DNA of 64,000 nucleotides from Membranipora membranacea (lineage: Eukaryota; Bryozoa; Gymnolaemata; Cheilostomatida; Membraniporidae). The notes beneath the pieces are model-generated. The model made no database searches and had not been told where the DNA came from. It saw only the letters and a list, made by a program, of their open reading frames with translations. The stretch is from assembly GCA_914767715.1 (NCBI GenBank), contig OU612069.1, positions 26,037,387-26,101,386 of the forward strand, in the 5' to 3' direction. Shown here one piece after another: positions 21,369 to 34,693 of this stretch. The position numbers and the translations under genes are program-made. Within the stretch, counting starts at the first letter, position 1, and each line of letters begins with the position of its first letter.

Positions 21369-23400
21369 AATGACTATGTACGAGAACTATTTCCTGAAAA
21401 ATATCAGAAAATAACCAGTCATCAACAACACAAAGTTGATGGTGAACAAAGCTTTGTTGAATATGCTCCTTCTAATTTTGATCTAATGCAGTGTGCAACA
21501 ATATAAAGTTCATCAGAAGGTCACGTAACGCCTATGCTTAAACAAATAACATTTGCTCCTTGCCAGAATTTCTCATGGATTTACCGTCTATCTCAAGACT
21601 GAACCAGTACTTTCCTAAGCTGTCAAGTTGCTCCTTCATGAATGCCAGGTAGATTAGTATTGAACTTGTTTTTATTGAACATGTTTTAATTCCAAAGAAA
21701 ATGAGCAGCCTCTCTGTAAGAGATTGTATTAGTGATATTGATTATCGATGTAAGATTACCTGGCCATAAAACAAAGTGCTATCAGTGGCTTACAATGAAC
21801 TGAGACAATGGGCCTTTTGTCTCCAAAGATATTTTACATTGTTAGGAAATTATGGCAATGTCATCTGAAAAATTATTAAGTCTTTCTCAACTCCCCTGTG
21901 TGCAAACCTGCCCTTGTCTATGCATGAATTTCCGATTATTTTGCTGTCTCCATTGCAGAATTCATGCACATGGCTCAACTTGATTTAATCCAGTTCAAAT
22001 AATAAAATAAACATTATCAAAGAATGCAATAATTTCATGAATATGAATTTTATAATTTGGTGAGATTATTGCGTAATATTTTGTTTGACAAGTAAGGCTG
22101 ATGACAATGAGACCCGTGTCACAATTAATTCTAGTTGTCTTCTCTTTGTGAGCGAGGAGACAACTTATCTCCCAATATGAAGGCTCTAAATGAGATGGTT
22201 TTGGACAAAATTCAGCTGTATCTTAGACCGCTAACTCTGGAGATGTTTGTATGAAATCACAGGACCCGATTCTTAAAGATAGTTGAAGATCTTTTTCTAC
22301 AGATACAACCTGAGATTAGTTAAAGATGTTGGTTAAATCGCAAGGTTTCATCACTCACCACATCCCAGAGAATGGGTGGCGAGATAGTGGTTGCCGTAAG
22401 GGCGAGGATGCAATATCTTCACCAATTTCCTCATAGTTGCTAGGCGGTTTGAGCACACCTTGGAGTTCAACAATCCCCAGTAGTCAGTGGACGGCAGTGG
22501 GACTCGATCCAATGACCTACAACACTTGCGTGCTGATTTCTGGCATTCTAACAGCTGAGCCGCCTCTTATTTCAGTCTAGTCTACAGTTGACAAATAAAA
22601 TATTTTGTTTGACCTCTTTGCTGTTGCCAGCATCAGAGAGTACACACCTGTGTAAACTTCACAGCTAGATAAATTAGTGATTTCACTACTTATTTACACA
22701 AAATTGAGCTCTAGATCCACTCTAAGAGTTGATTGAAGCAAGTCAAACTTTTTTGAATTAAATGCACACAAGCTTTAAAATTATTTCCTGCCCTCTGAGG
22801 GTGAGAAATGACTTCAGAACCAGAGCAAGGTTTTCTGGGTTAGTTAGTATATTTTATTAGTTGCCACCAGCTGACTCCCTCGAATAATCCATCATATAGA
22901 TGATCGCATTGATAGCAAGTGATTTATATGTCTTGGCCATTGAATTGATTGTCATATATCAAGGGTCTTTTCATAGCCATAAATTGAGTTCATTACAGAT
23001 ATTGGATGGAATATAAAATTATTTGCATAATCGAAGCTGAAAAGAGACCCTGTGATAGATTATATATGTTTTCAATCTCGGAAATAATCTGTGTAAATTT
23101 TATATACAACTCAGAACTTCAAAACCATAACAAGGTTCGCTGGAGAATTCAGAAAGATTTATAATCAGCTGTCAGGACGTCCTGATAGGGATATTTCAGG
23201 TTGACTGCAGTTTCAAAATTCAAAATCAGCCATTCATCTGTCTGCGCTAGGTTTATATCCTCAAGTTCATAGCAATCATATCAGAGGCTGAAGTTATCTC
23301 ATCTTTATCACCGAGGGGACAACTTGTTACATTGGCCCACAGGTTTGTGCTGAAAATAATAATATGTATTTTATACTCATTTTTCTCCCAAGAACTAGGG
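21369..23400. other. upstream flank of ISG12 copy B; duplicated non-coding block
   Basis: A TATTTTCAG acceptor-like site sits just before the copy B start codon and the conserved 5' block lies at 21.61-21.65 kb. From 22.1 kb on, the sequence repeats landmarks also seen at 2.3 and 15.4-16.3 kb, and from 23.2 kb it grades into the large array. No exon is supported. Confidence 0.45.
22430..22570 (-). mobile_element. tRNA-derived SINE relic (family with copies at 31, 45.5 and 50.5 kb)
   Basis: The minus strand shows GAGGCGGCTCAGCTGTTAG (A-box region) and GGTCATTGGATCGAGTCCC (B-box region), followed by a shared body ending near CAAACCGCCTAGCAAC. The related copies share the A/B spacing and the GCTC..AGGC body segment. 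Confidence 0.55.
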
Positions 23401-26400
23401 TCCCTAAAACTTGTTGATTGGTAAGTAGAGCTTTATAATTATTACCTAAATAGATACCAAGTCGTGAGGAAGTTAGTTTAAACTTGTAAAATACATTAAT
23501 CTTAAATTTGGTTTCGGCTGGCTTAATATTGGATCAGTAAATATTATTTTGAGGCTTGGAACATAAAGGACCTTTGGGCTCATATTCTGAGTGATTGATG
23601 CTGAACTTAAGGTCCATGATTGCAAATTAAGGGATCGCCAATGTTTGAAATGCCAAACTGAATTGCTGGTGATATTTTGTGATATGTTGATACGACCATC
23701 CATCCAGAACATGCATTTCAATCTGCCCAGTGTTGTATCTACTTCCTGAAGGCGTTGTAAGCAGTCACTGATTTGTTATATTTATAGGCATACCAATGCC
23801 TGGTCAAGTTGATATTTACTTCACATTGACAAGGCATGACAAGCAAAATCGGTTAGCTTGACACGATAATTTTGTGAAACTTAGGGCGGAGGTCATAACG
23901 GACAGCTTATTGTACCAACAACATTAAATCATGCCAATTATCATCTCCCACATAGGCCGGTATCTTACAGGTGATCTTCATTTTGGGCTTTTATTGAAAA
24001 CTAGCGCTTGAAGAATTCTAAAGGGACTGTGATATGAACTCTACATGGTTGGTTGTAGCTGGGAAGACATCTGTGTTTGGAAAAAACCAGGAGGCGTACA
24101 CCAACAGTATGACCATCACAATCAAAATGAAGGTTATTTAATCTTGCCATATTTGTTTGTTTTTACAATACTTTGCATATCCGTGTCTGAAACAGGAAAT
24201 ATTTCCTTTTTTGGGCTGAATATAGAGACAAAATGCTTATTTGATCAGCCATCCCTAGAATTGTCTGACATTGTTGCAGTTGATGTAAAATACTTAATAA
24301 TCAGAGGGAGGTTGGGTCTCATTTTAATTGGCTGACAATTCGATAGCAAAAATCTAAGGAGGAATGAGGTCAGACAATATGTCAACGATGAGTTTGCATA
24401 TCCAGGATGTAGAGCTCGGATGTATGGAAGCAGAGTTATGACATTACATATGGCTGCATTTGCTATTAGAATCTTATCAGGCTATGTTTGTGACATGTTT
24501 CATACAGCTTAGGGCCTAGGTCAAAACAGGCAGTTCCTTGTACCAATATAATGTGGGGCACCCCATCAACTACAGTCGGTAACAATAATTATCGCCTACA
24601 TCAGCCGGTATCCTACATTTTCATGATTGCGGGCCCATTGTATATATACTGTCACTAGGCAAATTCTAAAGGGACTGTCATAGAACCCAACATGGTAGTG
24701 CTACTATAGTTTTGTATTGTCAAATATCTAAACTATATTTAGGTAGATATTTCCCAAAAATTAACTTCAGTAAATGCCTCCTTTACTTTTTGGAACACAT
24801 TAATCATTTTTATTGCATTATCAGATGATGCTTCACACAGAATGCAATATCCTATATCTAGTATAATCTTAGTTGGAGAGGTAAACAGCTCTTTAAAAAA
24901 AGGAGGGATAATTAAAACACTATAACTTCTTCAAGGCTTGTCCCATAAGGGTTGGATTTCTCCTGTGATGAAGCCTGCCATCAAGGCTATTCTAATTTGT
25001 TTGGCAATGATTGCAGAGTACCCACATTTTCCATTGATCAGATGATTTATGAAATTAGAAAAAAACTCCGAACAAGATGCTGGAGTTGGGTCCCCGGGAA
25101 CTCTAATTTACAATTTCTGGTGGTATGAGTAGGTTATGTGTATATGGTTATCTGTAAGTTTTGATTACTTAAGGTAGCATGTCAGATATGGGCCCTGGAG
25201 ATAAAACGCACATATTGACTGCAATTAATTCATCAAAATACAAAGTAGATTTATTGGGAAAATAAACCAAAATTTGGTCTATTTTCCTGGAAAAAACTAC
25301 TATGATATGAAACTTAGCAGAGTTGCATGTTTAATGTGCAATTCTGTTTCAAGTTTCATATCCTCAAGTCTAGAGCAACAAGTTTGGAGGTCGAAGTTAT
25401 CTTGTCTTTTTTCATAGAGAGGACAACTTATCCGATAAGCTAACAAATATTCAACATGATATTTAATAGACAAATTTCATCCTTATGTCTTTTATTGGGA
25501 CTAGGATATGTTACACGCGTTGCTGGGTCAGTTTATTATAACATTGTATTGCATATGCATTATCTTGTTAGATACCATGCCCTGATGATACCACTGTTCC
25601 TTAGTGGAAGTTTGTCAAATATAATAATCTTAAATCTTGTTACGCCTATCTTGAGATTCAATCAGTCTGTTCCATGTTTAGGGTCAACACTATGGGGACC
25701 TTCCGGCTCTTGTTCTGAGTGATTGATGCTGAACTTAAGGTCCATGCATGTATAGTGAGGGCGCCCATGTTTTAAATTCCAAACTGAATTGCTGACAATA
25801 TTTTGTGGCAGTTAGATTCCGTCATCCATCCAGGATGTACATTCTCAATCTGCCCAGTGTTGTATATACTTCCTGAAGGCGTTGTGAGTAGTCACTGGTT
25901 TTTTATATTATAGGCATATCAATGCCTGGTCAGGTTGATATGTATGTCACATTGACGTAGCATGACAAGCAAAATCAGATAGCCTGATGTGATATTTTTG
26001 TATGCAGCTTAGGGCGGAGGTACAAACAGACAGTTTTATGTACCATCAACAATAATTCATGCCAATTATTATCTCCCACATGAGCCAATATCTTACAGGG
26101 GTTTTTGATGTTGGGCTTTATGTAGAAAACTATAACTAGTAGAGTTCTAAGGTGATCATGATAAGAACTCTACAAATGTGGTCTGAAAAGTTTCTAGAGG
26201 AGATAGGAAATCTTGAGTGACAAGAACAGTGACAGAACTTTTCCTGGTATTGCCGATCATAGGGAGACCTGATCAATTAAAGATAACTCACATTTATTAG
26301 TGTCATTATATGAATCACAGTAAGATCTACATCTGAAAAGCTTTCAAATATAGATTTGTGCTAATTAAAGACTTTTTGCTTGCAGTTTTAATGGGTAGAT

Positions 26401-28863
26401 TGATGCTAATTAAACATGGAATTTCTTTTCTTTTCTGAACTCATCAAATGTTGACCAATGCTGATAAAAAATGGAACCCCTAACTTTTTTTAAGTGATTG
26501 AAACCAGCTAACTGGGAAAGTGCAAAAAGATTAGCTGATTACCTTACTGAGAAATGCCATTTTTTTTAATTTGCAAATCATCTTTTTATGAGGTCATTTA
26601 GTTTGCCAGATTTTTTTTGTACTCATGGCTCAAACACCATGGCAATATTTTCGCCTGATCAGGAAAATCGATCATCCCTTGCTGCGCTGAATCTCATAAT
26701 CATCAGTAGAGACAAAATGCATATTCGAACCTCTATTCCTAAAACTTGTAGGATATCCCTGTAATCTATGTAATATACTGTGTATCATTTTAATAATTGA
26801 CTGACAATTTAATGGATAAAAATCCAAAGAAAACAATATGTAATCCATGAGATTGCAAAACCAGAATATGAAACTTGGATGTGTGGAGGTAGATGGATAA
26901 CATCACATATGGTGGAATGTCATATTTCATGATCAGGTTACATCTGTGACATTGATCATAAAACTAAGTGCGGAGATCACATTATAATCGCTGCTCATCA
27001 TGCCTTGTCTTGTCTGTGGTATAGCTCAAAACAGGCAAATTCTTGTATCAATAGAACGTGAAGCACCCCATAAAATACAAAAAAAACAATCAGCCTATAT
27101 CTTTTAGTTTAGTTTAGTTTTAGTTTCATGATTCCAGGCTCATCATGTAGATAATGTCACAAGATGAATTTTGAAGGGACTGTCATACTAACCAAAGTGG
27201 TGTGTGAAGCTGAGAGGAAGGATTCGATAGTAACACAGGGGTTACACAATAACAATAAGACCATCTCAATTAAAATTTCAAGGCAATATGATTTTTTTTA
27301 TCGGCAAGGTGGTGAAATTCGGGATTTTCCCAACTAGCAATATTCATCAAGTCCCGATCAATCGCATATAATCTCAAATTGAAAGTGATATATTTTTATG
27401 AACCACTGGGAATCTTCATCTGAAAAACCTTAAAAATTATGCTGCAGCTTCTTGCGTTGTTGTGCAAATCCATGGCTAGATGATGATTGACACCCGATCA
27501 GGCCCATAGGTGCAAAGTAGTATAGCTGTTTTTTTGTTATGTATCAGTAATCAAGAGCAAACAAACATCGAGTCATGGGTGTGGATAAGCATAATTGGAA
27601 AAGCCTGCAAATACTTCGAAAAAGGAAGTATAATTAAAAACTAAATTTGTCAAGACATATCATGAGGGTAAGATGTCTCCTGTCACAGAGTCTGTAATTA
27701 TAGCCATCAATATTCGTTTGGCAATGATTACAGAGTACCCAGATTCTGCCTTGATTTGTAGAATCATGAAATTGGAAAACAACTCTAATATTCTAATATT
27801 GTAGAATAGCTATACTATATTTAGAAAGATTTTTCATCATAAATTAACTTCCATAAATTCCATTCTTTACTTTTAAGAACAGATAAATCACCTTTATTGC
27901 ATGATCAGAGAATAACAGCAACATCGTAGTTTCCTGATTCTTTGTTTTTCATTATTGGCATAGGGACACTGTAGATAAGGTAGGGTGTTATAAAATCTGG
28001 ATGATAATGAGCCTACAAATGAAATATTGCCGAGTATTATGCCACTGATTAGGATATGTCTGTGGCGTAAAACTAAGAGCAGACATCACAACAGGCAGTT
28101 TCTTGTACCAATAGAATTTGAGGCACCTCATCAACTGCAATCGATAAAAGTAATCAGCGCCCACATCAGCTGGTATCTGTCAGTTTTATGATTCAAGTCG
28201 CATGCATACTGTCACTAGATGAATTCTAAAAGTACTACAATAGTTGGGTGCATCTAAAAGAAAAGAAAGCTGTTATTGGAATGTCTAGATGAAAAAATTC
28301 AATTGTAATTTTCGGAATATTATGTAGCCTAATATTAGCTAATTAGACTAATTAACGACCAAAGGTCAGAGTGTGTAAAATGGTGATATCTTAAGAACTA
28401 ATCATGTTAGAATCAAGAAAACTGGCAAATGGGGGTTTCTCAGTATGCCCGAATTCATGGTGATATTGAATTTGATGTCACATGACTTTGAGATCCAAAA
28501 TGGCGCTGTCAACAGGAAGTGGCTGCTGATTAACAGTTCAAATCATGGGATTGAGATGAAACTTGGGATTTGGGGGTTTTGGCACATATCAATTCTTTTG
28601 ACACCAACATTTAAGATGTCACATGACCTCGATATTCAAAATGAATGGTTGTACTCCTTCATATTTGCTTCGTCGTAATACCCTTTCTAGTTTGAATTAC
28701 AATCGGTTGAGCAGCCTACAAAATAATGAGATTGAACATTTGTTTCAATAATAAGGTTGCATAACCAGAATTTAAAAAGGATTGATTGTGTTGACAAATG
28801 AAATTATATATAACTATATGACAATCATCTGACAAGGTTGTGTCAAAGATCCGAGATCATATT

Positions 28864-28877
28864 ATGCAAATTAATCC
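28864..28877 (+). promoter_or_regulatory. octamer plus TAATCC motif, representative copy of six
   Basis: ATGCAAATTAATCC joins a POU octamer (ATGCAAAT) to a K50-homeodomain site (TAATCC). Exact copies are at 28864, 32596, 38075, 39931 and 49594, and one with a single change at 46626. Retention among otherwise diverged copies could reflect function or chance. No gene is placed to use it. Confidence 0.35.
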
Positions 28878-29125
28878 AATTATTAATGCTGATTTATTGT
28901 GATTACTTCTTTGATTTTGAGTCCCCAATCTACAGGACTTTTCAGAGGCACACTTCCTTTCACCAACCTAACATAACTATGAAGTAGTTTTGTTGACAAA
29001 TACTGGATCTATTGTCACAGCAGTGTGACCAGTATATTGATGAATTACCATCTGTCTTCCGTTATTTGTTGTGTGTGACAGTTATAGTTGCACTGGGATC
29101 TGGTGACTGAAGAGAAAACATCAAC

Positions 29126-29371
29126 ACATTGCTTCTCGGCCTATTGGCTAAGATCACTTAGTGTCACTGCCAATGGGCAAGTAGTGCCTGTTCCAGTTTC
29201 TAGCAGCTTGCTGCACATTCATGGTTAGGAAGTCCTCTATGACCTGACCTTAAGGATGTATTCTAGTTTACTAGGATGTATCACACCCTCGATACGAGGA
29301 CTTTGGGCATCTTGCGTCCTTCTTTAGGGGCAGCCCACCCTCTGTTTATTCATAAACAGGGAGACATTGCT
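29126..29371 (+). mobile_element. SINE with U2 snRNA-like head, copy 2
   Basis: Element about 29132-29363 begins GCTTCTCGGCCTATTGGCTA, which differs from the U2 snRNA 5' end by one base, and continues AGATCA. The body and the two tail hairpins match copy 1 at 14974-15262. A short direct repeat ACATTG (at least six bases) flanks it. It sits at a position of the array unit that is empty in the paralogous units at 38.3, 40.2, 46.85 and 49.8 kb, so it inserted after the duplications. Confidence 0.7.
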
Positions 29372-30930
29372 GTGATCTAATCCGATATCTGACCAGTATT
29401 CTGATAAAATACATTGTTTCGTCAGTTTAAATAATACTGCATTTCATTTGTAATGTATCAGTAGTGGGAAGAAAAAAATAGACTCATTGGTGTAGATAAC
29501 CTCAAGTTGAAAAGTATGCAACTCTTCCGAAAAAGGAAGGATAATTAAAATGCTATAAATTCTTCAAGTATTGTCTCGTAAGGGTTGGATGGCTCCTGTC
29601 ATGAAGTCTCTCATCAAAGCTATTATAATTAGTTTGGCAAGGGTCACTGAGTACCCAGATTCTGCCTTATTTCACAGAATTATGACATTCGCAAAACAAC
29701 TCAAGTTGTTGGGGTTGTGTCTGTGGGAACTTTAATTTACGCATCCTGGTGGTGTTAGTAGATTGTGTTTATGGGTAGGGTCCTGGCAGGTTTGATCACT
29801 TCGGGTAGTCTGAGAGATATGGATAGCTGTCAGGATGTCCTTTAGTGGTATTTCAAGTCGATCGCAGAACCTCACTTTCCAAGAAGTTGAATTGGCAATA
29901 TTAGGCATTTATCAAATGCTGCTAGGTTAATATCCTCAATAGCATTCATATTGGATGCCAAAATTATCTTGTCATTTTCATGGAGAGGACATCTCGTCCA
30001 TTGACTTCCAAATATTTAATGTTGATATTGAAGAGACAAATTTCATCCTCATATTTTTCATGGGGACTGAGATCTGTTACATTCGTCGCTTGCTTGTACA
30101 GCCAACTCATCCAATCTGGTGTTATATGTGTCTGATCAAGGAAACCAAAAAAATTTACTTGTGCTAAATCTTGAAATTAGAATTAGAGACAAAATATTCA
30201 CTCAGCCATCCCTTACTCTTTCTCATATCGTTGCAGCCTATTTGAAGTACTCGGCTATAAGAGCGAGGTCAGGTCTCATGTTAACTGGCTGACATTTGGA
30301 TGGAAAAATCTAAAGAGGAATGAGGTCAGATAATTTGTTACTGATGAGTCTGCAAAAACCAGAATGTACGGTGAAATGACACTTTATGTCGCTGGATATC
30401 TCAACACTTTTTTTCAGATCCATAGCATGCATCTTACAACAAAGAGCAGATATGAAAAAACGGCAATCATTCGTACCAATGGAATGTGATACAACCGATT
30501 GGCAACTATTCATGACAATAATTATCACCTACGTCAGCTGGCATCTTTCGAATATATGTTTTATGACTCGAGGCTCATTGTAATGTTGTTGTCGTAGCTG
30601 TTGTTGTAGATGTTGTCACCAGGTTAAAAATAAAGGGACACTCCACATGTTAGTGGGTTACTATAGTCTAATATTGTAAACTATATTTAGAAAGATATAC
30701 ACCATAAATAAACTTTGGTAAATTCCATTCTCTGCTTTTAAGAACAAATAAATCACCTTTATTGCATGCTCAGAGAATGATAGCAAAATCACTGTTTCCG
30801 GATTCATTGTTTTGATTATTGGCATAGGAACATTGTGAATAAGCATTCGAATCTAGGTAGGGTGTTATAATATATGGATGATAAGGTGATGTGGGTTAAA
30901 ATTGTCTGTAGACTGAGAAACGAATATTTG

Positions 30931-31092
30931 GTGCCAAGTTGCTCTCAGCTTTTAGGCAGGTCGGAGCACACCTGAGGTGTCAATTGAGCCAAGTAGTCAG
31001 AGGCTTCAGCGTGGCTCAAACCCGAGACCTCTACTACTTATGTATTAGAGGGCAACACCCTAACCAACTGAACTACCTACTACTCCTACAGG
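30931..31092 (-). mobile_element. tRNA-derived SINE relic
   Basis: The minus strand shows GGTAGTTCAGTTGGTTAG (A-box region) and GGTCTCGGGTTTGAGCC (B-box region). The plus-strand frame over it is a translation of antisense tRNA sequence and not a gene. Confidence 0.6.
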
Positions 31093-33982
31093 CTACCGAA
31101 GAAATATATCTGATAAAATACACAGTGTCATCAGACTATAATAGTACTGTATTTTATTTGCAATGTTTTAGTAGTAGAAAGCGAAAAAACATTGGTGTCG
31201 ATAATCTTAGTTGGAAAAGTATGCAAGTCTTTCCAAAAAGGAAGGATAATTCAAATGTTATAAATTCTTCAATACTTGTCTCGTAAGGGTTGTATGTCTC
31301 CTGCCATGAAGTCTGTAATTACAAGTATGTTATGAAAGCTATTCTAATTAATTTGGCAACGGTCACAGGGTACCCAGATTCCTTCTTGATTCGATCCAAG
31401 TGAATTATCATCGAATAGCTAAACTACATTTTGAAAGATATTTATATACATAAGTTCAGTAAATGCCATTTTTTACTTTTCAAAGTTTTCAAAGATAAAA
31501 CAGTTTTATTGCATCATCAGAGAATAACAGCAACATCACCGTTGCCTGATTTATTGTTTTTCATTATTGACATTGAAACATTGTAACACTGCATATTAAC
31601 ATACAGATCTAGGTTGGATCTTGTCCTATTTTGTTGATAATGGGATGAACAGCTTACGGAAGAAAGAATCCAAATAATATGTCGCTGATGAGTGTGAAAT
31701 ACCAGAAATGTTTGGAGGGCGAACCATAACATCCAACAGCGCCAACAGTAGCTTATTTCATACACCAGACAAATTCTTAAGGGACTGCAGATACAAAGTA
31801 AGCTGTTATTGGATCCCATGGGTTACTCACCAACAATACGACCATCTCCATCAAAATGTCTAGGCGAGATATATTATCTGCCATGGTAAAATATAGCTAA
31901 CATGTTGGCACAAGGAAATTTCGCAGGTTCTGTCAATGTTCAGCAAGTCCTGATCAAATACAGATCACTCTTCATAGATGAGTGGCATTATATGTATAAG
32001 GAAAAATATATATTTTGAAACCAATTTTAAGCATAGCAAGCATTTTATTCTATTCACATGGTGTCTATCCATATGGTGGCATTTTTCACCTTACTTTTAC
32101 CATTATTTCAATATGAAGATATTCTTGTTTGATCAAGGAAACTGAATATTTCTTGTTGCGCCGAATATGCGTAGTGCGGGTTTGATCTCTCAACCCTAAA
32201 AACGGTCCGATATTGTTGCAGCCAATGTATAAATAATTTGTAGGTTAAAACTGCTGTCTAACTTTTCAGTAATATCTTCAAATATAGAAATCTGAAATGA
32301 AATTCATAATGACGTTAGATGCCACATTTTGATTTTCAGAATAGATAAATCACTTTCATCACACCATCGGAGAATGAAAGCTTCCCACAGTCTCTTGATT
32401 TATTGTCTAGCATTTTTGTTGTTGTAATACTAACAATACACATTCGGAGCTAGGCTGAGACAAACTTCATTAGAAAGACAATTGGATGAGTAGAATATTG
32501 TGTCACTAAAAAGTTTGCATAACAAGAATTTAGAAAGATCTATGGAGTTGAGGAATGACAATAGATATCTTCATGACAATAGCTGAGGTCATATTATGCA
32601 AATTAATCCTATTATTAACACTGAATTATTATGATTATTTCCCTGAATTTGAGTTGCCAATCTGCAGGACAGGCGCTGTGTATTAATTTGCGATTTTTCA
32701 CCCAGATTAGGGCTGACATTCCATGTTGAAACGAAATCGAGTTGAGACTTATTTCCAATTATTTGAATATTTAAGTTGACCTCCAATTGTATACAAGCAT
32801 TGCTCAATGAACTTCAGGTGACTTGCACTGTATGAGCAGAATAAGTTTTGGTGTTGGCGCAGCCCTAAAATCAGAAAAAACTAAAAAAATTAGTTTTAAG
32901 AGATGTTTTCTTTTTTTATCCCATAATTAACGAAAAGTCTCCTTCAAGAGTAAGTTACTGGGAAAATTTGGTCCAACATTGGTGTGCCTAGCCAAGGCAG
33001 GACTGGACATAATTGAAAGAAAAAATTATATATGTTAATGATTGTATAATAACAGCGCATTAAATTCACTGTTAGGGCTATGGCAGACTCTACCACACTT
33101 CTGCTGACAAACCTACCATAACTATGATGTTGACAAATATCAGATCTAATGTCACAGCAGTCTGAACTGCAGTATATTGGTGAGGTAAAAACTGATCAGT
33201 TTTATGTATTAACAATTATTGATGCCAATAAAAATCTCCCACATAAGCCGGTATATTACAGGTGTTTTTAATATTGGGAAATTTGCAAAATACCGTCACA
33301 AGATTTCCATTTTTAAGAGATCTGATCAACATGAATAATGTGAGTTTTAAGTAAGAGCTGTAAAAGCTGTTACTACTCAAGTGCGAGACCTGGGCCTGCA
33401 ATGTAGACACATAGTTTCCCAAACTTAAGAACTAAGGTTAGATGACAATCTCTGCTGTAGTTTTCAAACATATATTTGAAGCTGATCATCTTTAAATGGC
33501 GTCAAGGTATTGCTATTGCCCAATTGTCTCGTAGTTGCATGATTACCTGATTACCCACTCAATTTGACACAAAATTCACTGAGATGTCGCCATTTGAGTA
33601 GAGTTCTTCACTGTCTTGTTTAATCAAGATAGTGCAGGAAGTGGGAGATGTAGACTTCACAGAGTATAAGAATACAATCTTACTCTGTGATTTCTTCGAG
33701 ATTTTAAAGCAAACAATTTTGCAAATATCAAATAAAAATCGGTCACTTCCATGGTGAGGAGGGCCAATTGATTGCAACAATACCAAGACAATGAACTGGT
33801 ATCATGACAACCAATGTCTACATAGACATCAGGAAAATGCAAAGAGAAAGTATGTCTGACTTGCAACGTACCACTATAATGAATTGGCAATATTATTTAG
33901 CAGCAAAATATTTTACCATTATTCACTTTAAATCCTATGATATTGAGATGAAAACAGGGAAATTTCAGTTGGTAATGCTTAT

Positions 33983-34156
33983 TTTATTATATCAAACTAT
34001 CTAAAAAACCTGATAAATAGCAATCAAAAGGGTTTAAGTATTACAGTAGCATAATTTTCCAATAATAAAATTAAAAAACAAAACAATAAAAAAGACTTTC
34101 CTTGCCATCCTGTCATTCATAATCTGTTATCACCATTATCTCACTCAATCAATCAC
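33983..34156 (-). other. spliced 3' UTR exon and polyadenylation signal of the first chitin-binding gene
   Basis: An intron starts in the 3' UTR at 34680 (GTAAGTATGA) shortly after the stop codon and ends at ATGGCAG (34158-34157). The final exon starts GTGATTGATTGAG at 34156 and carries AATAAA at 33988-33983. The same structure is seen in the copy at 53.96-54.6 kb. A stop this close to the last junction should not trigger nonsense-mediated decay. Confidence 0.65.
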
Positions 34157-34693
34157 CTGCCATAAAAGAGGAAGGGAATATTGACAAGTGGTTAATAATA
34201 ACAGCAGATCATGAACAGTGTGGGAGAAACAAAGGTGACATATTGGTATTTATATCATACCAGGGCTATTTTTCACATTAATTATTTTACCCATGAGTCT
34301 GAATTTATAGAAGTAGAATCTGTTCTTACCACACATAGATCATTTAAAATTACTTCATATAAATTAAAAGACCATTCTAGCTTATAATTTTCCATTTTTT
34401 CATTCGAGGTTGATAGAGGATAAAGAGACTGAATGGCATCTGGCACTCCTGTATCTTTGGCAAAACTAAGTTAGACTCATCGATATAGAAACAGTACTAT
34501 ACTTATATCTAAGGTTACACTGCTGGAGACTCGCATTCACAAATGAATTAATAGAAAACTATTAATTCATGGCTTCATATATATTATGAAAATGGTGTGA
34601 TTTTGACGAAGTTCACAAAGAATTCAATATAAATACAAATTTCAGGTTATAGAAATCAGTTACAGTCCATTCATACTTACAGTTATTGTGATT

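Larger units (their letters stand above)
23401..33340. repeat. degenerate segmental-duplication array, left part
   Basis: Diverged and rearranged copies of one non-coding unit of several kilobases. Block R (AATCTGCCCAGTGTTGTAT, then GGCATACCAATGCCTGG) is at about 23.72 and 25.85 kb. Block Q (ATAATTAAAA...TTCTTCAAG...GGGTTGGAT) is at 24.91, 27.62, 29.54 and 31.24 kb. Block S (GACCATCTCAATCAAAATGT-like) is at 24.11, 27.26 and 31.84 kb. Block P (ATGCAAATTAATCC) is at 28864 and 32596. Reading frames within the unit are short and not conserved between copies. No RNA gene, transposase or terminal repeat was recognised, so the origin is unknown. The only dated insertion is the U2-headed SINE at 29.1 kb. 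Confidence 0.7.

Noticed and set aside
30939-31286. 115-codon plus-strand frame
   Set aside because: It reads through the antisense of a tRNA-derived SINE and then through array block Q. The frame is not conserved in sister units.
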